This document shows positions 56,101 through 64,000 of a DNA stretch of 64,000 bases, piece after piece. A program made the translations under genes and the position numbers. This stretch comes from Hippopus hippopus (taxonomy: Eukaryota; Mollusca; Bivalvia; Cardiida; Cardiidae): the NCBI GenBank assembly GCA_946811185.2, contig OX328096.1, positions 24,555,881 through 24,619,880 of the forward strand. The letters are read 5' to 3'. The notes beneath the pieces are model-generated. The model saw only the letters and a list, made by a program, of their open reading frames with translations, was not told the origin of the DNA and did not search any database. Numbering within the stretch: the stretch's first letter is position 1; each line of letters starts with the position of its first letter.

Positions 56101-58839
56101 GAGTAATGTTTGATAAAAGTTACTATATGTTGTCAGCAAAATGCTTTGAATGTGGACAAGTATAAAATTCTGTAATTTATCAACGAGTTTTATCTAGGAT
56201 GGTTTAAGCTCTGCATGTTACAGTTTTGAAAATACTGTAATGAAAGAAGCAATTACTTGCTCCATACACTTTCTCCTTTCTCCTATGTGTATTAATCCTT
56301 ACCAAACAATTCTGTGTTTTAATGACCCTGAGAAACATTTCTTTTGAAAACATTGTTAGAAAAAGGAAATTGCTGGTAACCAGGACTCACAGTTCCCACC
56401 TTTGTCAAGATAAATTCTATGACATGAGCTCTGTCCAATTAACTGTCTGCAGATGCCTTTAATTTGGACCACTCAAAAATTTGTCATCAGGTAAAGAGTT
56501 AAAATTTCTTTCAAAATCCTTTTGTCGGTTTTCTTCAAATATTTCTCCTTTGTGTCAAATGTAAAAACATAGCAGTCTATCCAAGAATGTCTGCCAAAAA
56601 TTTATCTGCTGGCAACAAAATTTTAGACTAATCCAAACTGAAAGCATTTTACAGACAGCAAAACGTGTGGCTCAAATGATGCTATTGTGTTTGAAAGTGT
56701 AAATAACATTGTGGTAAAGGGAGAAAATAATGGTAACCTGCATTTTCTTCTTTTCCTACAATCTTTTCAATAATCTTCTCCATAAGGATTGTTAAAATAG
56801 GATTGTTTCATAATGTGTTAACCCTTTACTAAACTGAGCAGGAAGGGTTTTTTACAACATTTTGGGGAAATAGAGAAAATTCCGGGTACCAGCATTTTCT
56901 TCTTTTCACACAACATTTCTACCCTAACAGAGCGCTTAATCTCATTTGTATGAATTTTGATTTTGTCGTCTGCAAATGTTACAAATTTGGAAGGGTCTAA
57001 AATCTGTCCATGTGGAAATGGTTAACTGATATACAAGCACTTGAAATACTACTTGAAACCATTGATATTTTCAATTAATTCTATTTGTAAATATTTTTTT
57101 TCTTCTTATTTTGTAAAAGTCTATACTGATGATACTCAATATACCCTATTGTGGTGTCATCCACACCGGAGCTGTCCAAGTAGAGGGTAACACAACTGAC
57201 AGAGCTATAATCACCATTTTTTTGACATGAAAGGTTCTAGCTACTAAGTTCTATAGAAAAAATTGTAAGTCCCCTTTTTCCCCTCAAATTCATGATTTCT
57301 TGCTATCCCTGCACCAGTTTTTCTATTCAATATAATGTTGCTATTGAGCACTTTGATTAAAGGTCCACTGGAAGCCAAAAGTAAACAGTGTGAAGTTAAA
57401 ATGCATTTAAATTTAAATCACACCATTAAAAATTTATGGAAATTAACATGAAGATTACAATTTCTCATTTTACTGTTGGTCCAAGTTGCTGATCTAAAAA
57501 TGAGTTTCAAACCCCCAAAAAAGTAAACAAAAGATAGATCTACTTGGCAACTTTTGACCTACTTTTAAAATTCATTTTTTCTGCCATTGACTTACAATAA
57601 TATATTGTCAACTTCACAATACTTTCCATAACTTTGAATGATGTGATTTAAAATTAAATAAATACATGAAGATTTTAACACCCCTTTTATTTACTTCTGG
57701 CCACTAAAGAGCATTTAATGTCTGATTTTTCTACTTGTTGTTTTTCCAATCGTTAACAGTAAAACTGTTGTGCTGCCACACTTTGTTACGAGAGTTCTTC
57801 AGACTAATTATTGAATATTAATTTACTACTGAGCTGGAGAGAATTACAGGCATTTATCAAATTATGTGAGAAACCATTTAAACCCCCTTCACCACACATT
57901 CCAGAGATTTAACTATTAACTCTTTACCAGAGGACAAATTTTGCACTTGTCCAAATTCAGAGCTGTTGCAGATGACAAATTTACTGTGACTTTATTTATG
58001 AAACTCAATTCCAAAAGTGTAGAAAACATTGTAGCAAAAGGAGAAAATACTGGTTACCAGCATTTTCTCCTTTTCCAACAAAGTTTTCAATAGGCTTCTT
58101 CCCAAGGGTCATTAAAACTCAAAATTGTGTCATAAAGACTTAAAAACCTAGGAAAAGGAGAAAATATGTTACCAGCATTTTCTCCTTTTCACACCAAGGC
58201 TTCTAATCATCAAGGATAAGTTCCATTGTTTGAGTCACATTCAAATTGGTGTTTGTAAATGCTTTCAATTAGAACAGATCTTGTTGTTTGGTAAAGAGTT
58301 AAACCAAAAATTTTTGTTGCTCTTGGTTCATGTATTCTAAGATTGTTGATAAATTAACAAAAGTTGAGAAGCCACTTATTGGCCCATATCATTACCACTG
58401 TTCCTTTTGTCCATGATATAAACAAGGATAGGTTCTGCTAGGCAAGTTGTTGTTGGTAGGAGGGTTGGGATCAAATTTACTTAAGTCGAGAGTGCAATCT
58501 TGTTTTGCTTTAGAGCTAACTCACAATGTAAAGCAAGTTTGTTTAGGCCTATTTCTCTCCTTTTTTTTGTGTGGGGGGGGGGGGTAGGTGTGATGACAGG
58601 ATATTGTCTTTATTCTGTCATACCAGACATCGGTTCCATGGGGTGGGGGGCAGTGGAATAAAATGAAAATGTGACTGTTGTTTTACTATTCAGTCTTCTA
58701 AGATTCAATTGGATATGTTTCGCAAAATCTACTTACTTATTTCGTAATTTTCCTCAGAATCAGCAGTAGCTGTAATTATAAAACAGACAATTAATAAGAC
58801 TACTAAAAATGCTAGGTACTTCATGTCCTTATAAGCCAT
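49741..58839 (-). CDS. CUB-LDLa single-pass membrane protein with PPxY tail, complete
   Basis: Join of complement exons 58839-58737, 55926-55744, 54185-54099, 52082-51939, 51604-51351, 50112-49741: 1143 nt, 380 residues, all junctions GT...AG with matching phases (1,1,1,1,0). Signal peptide 1-26 (hydrophobic FLVVLLIVCFIITATA). CUB-like domain about 41-169 with Cys41, 77, 104, 131 and the typical FCG...NDLILRF...F pattern. LDL-receptor class A repeat 175-204 with six Cys. Transmembrane helix about 210-230, then a Cys cluster (CCCCGCC) that may be palmitoylated. The tail is rich in Pro, Tyr and Ser with PPTY (303-306) and PPSY (364-367), which in known proteins bind WW domains such as Nedd4-type ubiquitin ligases. 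Likely a surface receptor or adaptor; ligand unknown. Confidence 0.88.
50201..50391 (-). mobile_element. Family A MITE in intron 5
   Basis: AACCTTTACCAAACAATCCGG, TTTTAATGACCCTGAAAAGG, TTTGGACAAGTCTAAAATTT; hairpin mostly lost. Confidence 0.65.
50497..50790 (+). pseudogene. Penelope-like element remnant, GIY-YIG endonuclease domain
   Basis: The frame 50527-50676 reads IVIYVSETEGQLNERMKEHL then RDVHFKKDKPINHKFFNKHI, ending at TAG 50677. In a shifted frame 50727-50759 reads ESAWTKKLQTI. This order matches the end of Penelope-like retroelement proteins (Y-I-G-E-T...L..R...H...HF...E..W..KL.TL). The catalytic-type Arg and His are present; the Gly of YIG is Ser. No reverse transcriptase part is seen. 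Lies in intron 5 of the minus-strand gene, opposite strand. Confidence 0.6.
51059..51316 (-). mobile_element. Family B MITE next to splice donor
   Basis: CTGAGCCACCCAAAAGGGGG to CACAGAGAATGGCTCA; GC palindrome TCAGTCTGCATGGACTGCG diverged. It ends about 33 bp from the exon 5 donor at 51350. Confidence 0.8.
51351..51604 (-). CDS. Membrane protein exon 5, LDLa repeat and transmembrane helix
   Basis: The acceptor is cttttttcag and the donor GTAATG starts at 51350. Encodes GDCDEYLCENGRCIPDD, six cysteines in LDLa spacing with CGDHSEC at the calcium-loop end, then WEIFGIVVGCVAGLVLL as the membrane helix, CCCCGCC, and the basic stop-transfer RDKKK. Confidence 0.9.
51939..52082 (-). CDS. Membrane protein exon 4, CUB second half
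   Basis: The acceptor is gttttttgcag and the donor GTAGGT starts at 51938. Encodes GYSSKFCGYLPLNTIFTTD, ENDLILRFTQGSTGY and LRMTFNVFHRN: the Cys-Gly and the hydrophobic strands that end a CUB fold. Confidence 0.88.
52198..52410 (-). mobile_element. Family B MITE, core deleted, intron 3
   Basis: TGGGCCATGCTCTTTCAATA, CCATTTTCTCCAACAAATGAC, TCACAGAGTGTGACA. Confidence 0.7.
52590..52908 (-). repeat. tRNA-derived SINE, type 1
   Basis: Minus-strand copy with head GAGCCCCAGTAGCTCAGTC, GTCACTAGTTTGATCCCCGG, and tail near 52600 with GGTGTCAAACACC and AATCAGTCAATTAATC. Confidence 0.75.
53040..53375 (+). repeat. tRNA-derived SINE, type 1
   Basis: AACAGTCTGTAGCGAACAGG, GGTTACCGGTTCAAATCCC (B box), body with a duplicated AATATTGTGCAAAGTACTGG, tail AATGGCATTAAACACCATAC. 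Confidence 0.75.
53440..53635 (-). mobile_element. Family A MITE, diverged
   Basis: AACCAAACAATCCCTTGTTTC, AAAAACATCATAGGAAAAGG, TTGTTGTCTGCAAAGCTTTC. Confidence 0.6.
53785..54013 (-). mobile_element. Family A MITE, full length
   Basis: TTAGCCCTTTACCACACAC to CATTTGGAAAAGACTTAA; intact hairpin. Confidence 0.82.
54099..54185 (-). CDS. Membrane protein exon 3, CUB centre
   Basis: The acceptor is tgtatttcag and the donor GTAATG starts at 54098; 87 nt, phase 1 in and out. Encodes DVDINSDDCVELKQRHRLSS and KDVYFDINT; Cys104 pairs in CUB folds with the Cys of exon 4. Confidence 0.82.
54461..54648. mobile_element. Family E MITE, old copy
   Basis: CTGTATTCACCAACCATTC to GAATGCTTGGTAAATATGG; arms ACAACTTATGATTGGCTAAAC and mirror are eroded. 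Confidence 0.7.
54711..54900 (+). mobile_element. Family A MITE
   Basis: TTAACTCTTTACCAAACCAGC to GTGTGGTAAAGGGTTAA. Left third shortened; hairpin kept (GCTGGTTACCAG). Confidence 0.78.
55053..55730. mobile_element. Several broken family A pieces
   Basis: AACCCTTTACAAACAATTTT at 55053, CCCTTTACCGTAAAATCCTG at 55203, and CAGGTAACCAGCATTTTTTC to TTTGTTGTTTGGTTAAGAG at 55580-55725. These are remnants of two or three copies in intron 2. Confidence 0.55.
55744..55926 (-). CDS. Membrane protein exon 2, CUB first half
   Basis: The acceptor is ttctatttcag and the donor GTGGGT starts at 55743; 183 nt, phase 1. Encodes YVDRPCQMEVNLFKMFDTSI, HAGEVHIDWYESSF and TRCDMHVTGYYLYDRLSFQF: first two Cys and the aromatic strands of a CUB-like domain. 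Cys-Cys spacing (36) is longer than usual. Confidence 0.85.
55960..56190 (-). mobile_element. Family A MITE, old copy
   Basis: AACCCTTTAAAAAAAAAAATT, TTTTAATAACCCTGAAGAAG, hairpin GCTGGTAACCAGC, TGTGGACAAGTATAAAATTC. Confidence 0.65.
56292..56506 (-). mobile_element. Family A MITE, hairpin eroded
   Basis: TTAATCCTTACCAAACAATTC to GTCATCAGGTAAAGAGTTAA. Confidence 0.7.
56605..56821 (+). mobile_element. Family A MITE, old copy
   Basis: CTGGCAACAAAATTTTAGAC, AGCATTTTACAGACAGC, diverged hairpin, ATTGTTTCATAATGTGTTAA. Its terminal TTAA is shared with the next copy. Confidence 0.65.
56818..57025 (-). mobile_element. Family A MITE, tail to tail with previous
   Basis: TTAACCCTTTACTAAACTGAG to TGTCCATGTGGAAATGGTTAA; hairpin diverged (CCGGGTACCAGCATTTTC). 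Confidence 0.68.
57360..57713. mobile_element. Family F MITE, third copy, diverged
   Basis: AAAGGTCCACTGGAAGCCAA and TTCTGGCCACTAAAGA at the ends; TTAAAAATTTATGGAAATTA against AAAGTTATGGAAAG (complement) inside. Confidence 0.65.
57916..58143 (+). mobile_element. Family A MITE, full length
   Basis: TTAACTCTTTACCAGAGGAC to GTGTCATAAAGACTTAA; intact hairpin. A reverse, shorter copy follows to about 58304. Confidence 0.8.
58305..58730. other. Intron 1 near exon 1, no repeat family recognised
   Basis: Contains poly-G tracts (58573-58584 and 58640-58650) but no MITE or ORF that I can support. Confidence 0.4.
58737..58839 (-). CDS. Membrane protein exon 1, signal peptide
   Basis: ATG at 58839-58837, donor GTAAGT at 58736. 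34 codons plus one base. Encodes MAYKDMKYLAFLVVLLIVCF and IITATADSEENYEI: a basic start, a long hydrophobic core and a likely cleavage after ATA. An AT-rich AAATATATATT at 58960-58972 (minus strand) is a weak TATA candidate. Confidence 0.85.
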
Positions 58840-58974
58840 AAAAACAACCCCGCCTTGATATTTCTCAATGACAATTCATATAAATGGCATATTAGTAAGA
58901 CAGGGGAGGTAACTTTTCTAAGCACAAACAGAAGTACTTGAGAAATTTAAATCAATGGGGAATATATATTTAGA

Positions 58975-59515
58975 TCTGCCTTAGGAGAAATTTTTCATAG
59001 ATGTAAATCTATATCAATTTGATTAAAAGAAAAAATTAAATCTTGTAAGAGTACTGTCGTTGAATAACATATGGTCGTCGCATTTATTTTGCTCGATGTG
59101 CAGCCTTGCTGTCTGCTATTTCGGCTCCCAAATAAACAACTGAACATTGGAGAGGTGCGATCTAGTATTTATTTTGTGTTATAAACTCTTGAATTTGAAA
59201 AAGTTAAAAAGATGTGCTCTGCGAACGTGTAACTCTGACGTGAGATATAAGAAGAGGCTACAAGTTTGCAGTATGATAATAATTGACTATGGGATATGTT
59301 CTGATCAGCGCACATTAGGCTACACAATGGACCATTTAAATTAAATGGTTTTTTTTAAAGACTCTGAAAGAGACACAAAATGTTTTACAGCGGAAATCAA
59401 CGCTAAAAATACATGAAATACTAATAAAAAGAAAGTGCATTCGCATAAATAGAGATCTAACCTTGTTTAATAACCTCTGCCACATCCAGTAGTGGTCAAT
59501 GTTTCAGTCAAGTTG
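58975..59515. other. Upstream flank of the membrane-protein gene, nothing recognised
   Basis: AT-rich. A 65-codon ORF on the plus strand at 59147-59344 has no domain. Confidence 0.35.
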
Positions 59516-59518
59516 ACG

Positions 59519-59731
59519 TTAACCCTTAGGCTACTAAGCGCGACTCACAGACCTTTAGCGGACAACATAGATCAAGATCAGACTGCACAGAACGTGCAGT
59601 CTGATCTTGGATCTACACTGTCCGATAAGGTGAGATCTTTTCTCCAAAAATATCGTTGAAATAGGCAAATTTGGGTTTTTTACTATCGGCTCGAAAGTTT
59701 CATTTCTTTTATTTCCCAGGATAAGGGTTAA
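59519..59731 (+). mobile_element. Family D MITE, reference copy
   Basis: TTAACCCTTAGGCTACTAAG, CGCGACTCACAGACC, hairpin 59564-59620 with perfect inner palindrome 59578-59604, TTTTACTATCGGCTCGAAAG, TTTCCCAGGATAAGGGTTAA. TTAA at both ends; no ORF. Confidence 0.85.
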
Positions 59732-59879
59732 CATAACCCTTGGTGCGTGAAGAAATATGTTGAATGTATCTATAGATATTGATCAGATTGCAAATAACAT
59801 CCAGTTTAATTTTGGATTTAAATCATCTACTAGTGAAATTAAGCATTTTTACGTGTATTCCTTACCAAAAGTACAAATA

Positions 59880-60645
59880 GGTCCGGTAATCTTGCGCGTA
59901 CGGTAATCTTGCGCACTTCGGTAGATTCCTGTTGCGCGAGTTTGTTTGATGAATTCTACCTGTTTCTGCAGTGTTTCTTAGACCGTAGGAATTTGGAATA
60001 ACAGAAAAACCTTCAGAAAGTAACTATAGCTAAATTTTGTACCTGAGAATGTCTAAAGTTTGTCTGTAACATCATCCTGACTAATTATTCATAAACACGC
60101 CCTATGACCCAATTCCCGACGAGGCTGGCTGTAACACTTTTTACCTGTCAGTTAAACGAGCAATTTATGTCTCATCACAAAAACGAATCAATTAAACACA
60201 TATTTTACAACTTTATAAGATATTAAGGAACAGTTTTAACATTATTTTCCTCATTTACGTGCAACCTTTATCAGACGACAAATTCATTTCCTATTTGCCG
60301 GCATTTTGTCAAAGTTCTGAATCAAAGGCCCAAATCGAGCATAATTATTTTCTTTTCTACAATTATTCATTGTATGGGCCATAAATACTTTAGAAATCCT
60401 TTGCATTGACGTCATTTATCGAAGTGCGCAAGATCACCGGACAGTTGTATGCCGGATAAAACCTCACGGTGATAGTTTACTTCTTAAAAGTTTGTGTTGT
60501 TCGGGGAATCTTTCTATAACTATCTTGAGTCATAATCTAGATGAAATATTTCTATAAATAGATAAATAGCTGTGGGGATCTAGCTATTCATTTTAGTGTC
60601 ATAAGTAAACAGTCGTTTGCTTAGGTGCGCAAGATTACCGGACAG
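59880..60645. repeat. Element with CCGGTAATCTTGCGCAC inverted ends
   Basis: GTCCGGTAATCTTGCGCG at 59880 followed by CGGTAATCTTGCGCAC, and the complement GTGCGCAAGATCACCGGAC at 60425 and GTGCGCAAGATTACCGGAC at 60625. Between is AT-rich, non-coding sequence. Two possible right ends. Confidence 0.6.
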
Positions 60646-61299
60646 CATCGTACTGTAGATTTCAATTATGAAAAAGTCTAAGTTCTGTTGGCTACTGTTT
60701 TGGGAGTTCAGCTCAAAAGGCAACTTAGGCTAACTTGATTAAATAAACTTTTGACTTAACCAAATTTAAACGAATTAGTACATCTGCCATTTCAAAGGGT
60801 ATATCGGCAAACTGTTAATTTGATAGGATGTGTCTTTGACTGCGAACAACATTGCGGTCATATCCATTCGACCACCCGTTGTCTTCAGTCTGTCATAGGG
60901 GAAAAAAAAAATACCGTCAATGATGTTAACTAGTTTAACAGCACACCTAACGCATTTCAAAATCACATTATTCTTTGGCAAAACTAAGGTCTGTGAGAAA
61001 TTTTATTCTCTCACCTTTAAGCTTAGAACTTTGCTGAAACGAGTAGATCTAGATCTACAATGTTCGCACTTTTTGTGCATAGCCTTGTGTAAATTAGTTT
61101 AAGCATCTCTTAATTTCTTATCAAGATATTTATCATCAGCAGAAACATATGATAGGATTTTTTTCCCCGGAATTTAATCAAGAGAACCAGACATGACAGC
61201 ACGATTTCAGTAGCCTATCTGCTAAATTGATATGTATAAATTACTGCGATTGTTTGGGAACCTGTATCAACAGTAACCAAGGGAATCGGTTTATCTTAT

Positions 61300-62840
61300 C
61301 GCCACAGATCCGTGTATTTCTGAACTATCTCCGGGCCGCCATCGGCTTTTAAAAAGGGCCGATGATATTTACCCGACAGTCGTGTACACACTGAAGAAAT
61401 TTCATACTGCGAGTCCGACTGTCGTGTACTCAATGAAGGAAAACTCGTTGGGTGCCCGACGGTCGTGCACGGACTGATGAAATTTCGTCTTGGGGGCACG
61501 ATTACGTGCCCGCAATTTCCGATTTCTTCATTGAGTACACGACGCGGTCGTGTACGCACTGAAGAACTGGAGTCTTACGTACACGTGTAAATGGGTTGGG
61601 CCAAAACGCAGACTTTTACGTGAATCGGCACGGCGTAGACAGTCTCATTGGAGCACACGGCAATAGTCATTTATACAGCGTGTTACAGAACAAATGCATG
61701 CACAAGCGTAGCTGGCATCCTTTTTATACGTCCGAAGGCTCGTATTACCTCATACTGTACACCCGGTCGTCCGTCCGTCCGTTTGGAATTTCTTGTGTGC
61801 GCAACTCCTCCTACAGTTTCCATCGGAATTAGATCTATTTGAAATTTGCCACAATGGTATTCAGTCGTTTCGGCACCAAGTCATTTCTACACCCAGTCAG
61901 TTCGAAACTTTTTGGTCGTATCGACCCATATTTTGGTCAATTCGACCCACAATTTTTTTTAGCAACAAATTGTAGATAAAAAGTATTACTAATTCATTTG
62001 AGTAGGCCTACATGTATTCAAAGAGTTATCTAGATAGGGGTATCCCAAAAAGTATTTAAAGCAGATACAATTGAAATTCAGCTACATATACTATATGTGC
62101 TGTGGGAAATAACTAGTTAAATTTGCAGTGACAAGAATATGTTAATAGTTGTTTTGTGTGTGTTTGTTTTTGGAGTTTAATGAATAACTTGGAGTTTCAC
62201 CAGCGGTCGAAACGACCTAAAAGTGTCAAAATTATCGGGTGTCGAAATGACTCATTCACCACAGTGAATCTTTATGATGTCTAGTTGTGCATGTGACTCT
62301 CAAAATTCGGGTCGCTGTTTGCGTTCTAAAATTATCTGCACTTGATTTCTGAAATGGCCAACTTAAATAACTGCTAACGGACGGACGGACGACCGGACGA
62401 CCGGGTGTATAACATAATACGACCCTTCGGGCATGACACCCTGTATAAATGACTATTGCTCCACTGAGACGGTTTACGCCGTGCTGGTTCACATAGCAGT
62501 CTGCGTTTTGGTCCAATCCATTAATACGTGTACGTAAGACTCCAGTTCTTCAGTGCGTACACGACCACATCGTGTACTGAATGAAGAAATCGGAAATAGC
62601 GGGCACGTCATCGTGCCCCCAAGACGAAATTTCATCAGTCCGTGCACGACCGTCGGGCACCCAACGAGTTTTCCTTCATTGAGTACACGACAGTCGGGCA
62701 CCCAAGAAGTTTTCCTTCATTGAGTACACGACAGTCGTACTCGCAATATGAATTTTCTTCAGTGCGTACACGACGGTCGGGTAAATAGTCACTTTCTTTA
62801 AAAAGTGGTAGGACCATGGCGCCCGAGTGCCGAAGGTACG
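61300..62840. mobile_element. ~1.5-kb foldback element
   Basis: Left arm 61325-61800 and right arm 62270-62830 are inverted copies. Shared phrases include GTGTACGCACTGAAGAACTG, GTCTTACGTACACGTGTA, CCAAAACGCAGACTTTTACG, GGGTGCCCGACGGTCGTGCA and CGGTCGTCCGTCCGTCCG. The arms hold sub-repeats of CGACNGTCGTGTACTCAATG. The loop 61800-62270 contains short GGTCGTATCGACC-like phrases. ORFs on both strands come from the arms and no transposase is seen. Confidence 0.75.
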
Positions 62841-63171
62841 AAATGGTGGAGATTATGAGATGGGCGTGTTCCCCCATTCCTCTCGTAAGAGGGGTGGAGG
62901 GTGGCTGGGTGAGCTTGTCGGAAAAAAAAAAAGTATTCTTTTCAGTCTTCTAAGTTCTAAGCGGTTCTACTGCATTTAAGACCATATTTGCTGAATCACA
63001 CTACTGGCAACTACTGACCAATGTGCCTGTAAGTAAAAGATACAGCAAAAACAAGAGCAATCAGTGATGGTTGATGCACCCCTGTTGTGGTTTTGTTACC
63101 AAAAAGCTGTTGCGTAAGATACATATACTCGCTCTACAAGGGTTACCATTCTGGACTTCATTACTGCAAAA

Positions 63172-64000
63172 CAAGAGGGCCTTGATGGCCCGTATTTGCT
63201 CACCAGAGCCTTTTTGACCTACAATTCAGAGATGTGAAAAAAAAATGTAATGAGTATTTGAATGAAACTATGGCCACTGAAGTGTACACTAGCTTTCCTA
63301 GAATTTGTCTCAGTGACCTGCTTTTTGACCTGACATGGCTGATCCTTAAAGTCATACGAGATACCATCAAGACAAACAATCTGACCAATTTTCACAAGCA
63401 TAAGACTGAAAGTGTGGCTTCTAGCTAGAGTGTACAAATGATTTTTATAAAATTTGATCTTGTGACCTAATTTTCAACCCAATTGTGATTGTTTTAAAAG
63501 TCATCCTGGATAATACCCAGACAAACATTCTGACTTTTATGAGTATTGGACATTAAATGCAGCATATACAGTGTACACAAGGTTTTCAAAGATTTGACCA
63601 GGTGACCCAGTGTTTGACCTGACATGACCCATTTCAAAACCAGTCTGACATATCATCAAGACAAACATTCTGACCACTTTTCATAGATATTGGACTGAAA
63701 ATGTGGCCTTTAAAGCATACACAACCTTTTTTTAAATATCTGACCTGATGACCTAGTTTTTCACCTGATGTGACCCATTTTCGAATTCGTTCAAGATGTT
63801 ATCACGGAAAACATCAAGAAAAACATTCTGACCAACTTTCAGTTGTATTGGACTGACAATGTTGCCCCCAGAGTGAATACATCCATGGTTTTACTAAGAT
63901 TTGACCTGGTGACCTAGATTTTGATCTAACATCACCTTTTTTTTTTAAAATGTTTGAGATACATGCATCATCAAGACAAATATTAAAACCAACTTTCATG
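63172..64000 (-). repeat. Tandem repeat related to the 17.8-19.96 kb array, inverted, runs off window
   Basis: Starts GAGGGCCTTGATGGCCCG (complement of the array tail GGGCC...GGCCC) and carries ATCATCAAGACAAACATTCT, GACCTGACATGACCCATTT, TATTGGACTGAAAATGTGGC in ~120-150-bp units. Continues beyond 64000. Confidence 0.8.

Noticed and set aside
61296..62877. Several Arg-rich ORFs
   Set aside because: They mirror each other on opposite strands because they lie in the inverted arms.

Overview
The window is animal nuclear DNA. Genes are split by GT...AG introns, AT-rich non-coding sequence dominates, and tRNA-derived SINEs, microsatellites and many short inverted-repeat elements fill the gaps. The repeat repertoire and the style of the genes point to a mollusc, most likely a heterodont bivalve. 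That placement is inference from recalled repeat families, not from a search.

Three protein-coding loci can be supported. (1) Plus strand, 334-13569: the last four coding exons of a core-1 beta1,3-galactosyltransferase (C1GALT1 family); the 5' part lies upstream of the window. (2) Plus strand, 28909-29415: an unrecognised, apparently intronless 168-residue protein with a TATA box at 28495-28502. (3) Minus strand, 58839-49741: a complete six-exon gene for a 380-residue type I membrane protein (signal peptide, CUB-like domain, LDL-receptor class A repeat, transmembrane helix, cytoplasmic tail with two PPxY motifs). All exon phases agree and the sum is exactly 381 codons. A decayed Penelope-like GIY-YIG fragment lies in its last intron.

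The rest is mostly non-autonomous transposable elements. Family A (about 50 copies, ~230 bp, TTAA ends followed by CCCTTT/CTCTTT, long central hairpin) looks like a piggyBac-type MITE. Family B (TGAGCCATGCTC ends), family C (CTGCAACACGCG ends) and family D (TTAACCC ends) carry a common 27-nt palindromic core. Family E (GTATTCACTAACCATTC ends) and family F (AAGGCC ends) are further MITEs. SINEs of at least three tRNA-headed types occur, one with a clear 7-bp target duplication. Larger structures are a ~140-bp tandem array (17.8-19.96 kb) whose relatives reappear inverted at 63.2-64 kb, a 22-bp minisatellite framed by inverted repeats (25.2-25.7 kb), a 0.6-kb TCCGTT-rich foldback (30.5-31.1 kb) and a ~1.5-kb foldback (61.3-62.8 kb).

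Region by region: 0-14 kb C1GALT1 3' half with MITE-filled introns; 14-28 kb intergenic repeats; 28.5-29.5 kb small gene; 29.5-43.5 kb dense MITEs; 43.5-49.7 kb long diverged repeats; 49.7-59 kb membrane-protein gene; 59-64 kb foldbacks and tandem repeats. No complete transposase, rRNA, functional tRNA or CRISPR array was seen. No functional link between the three genes is apparent.
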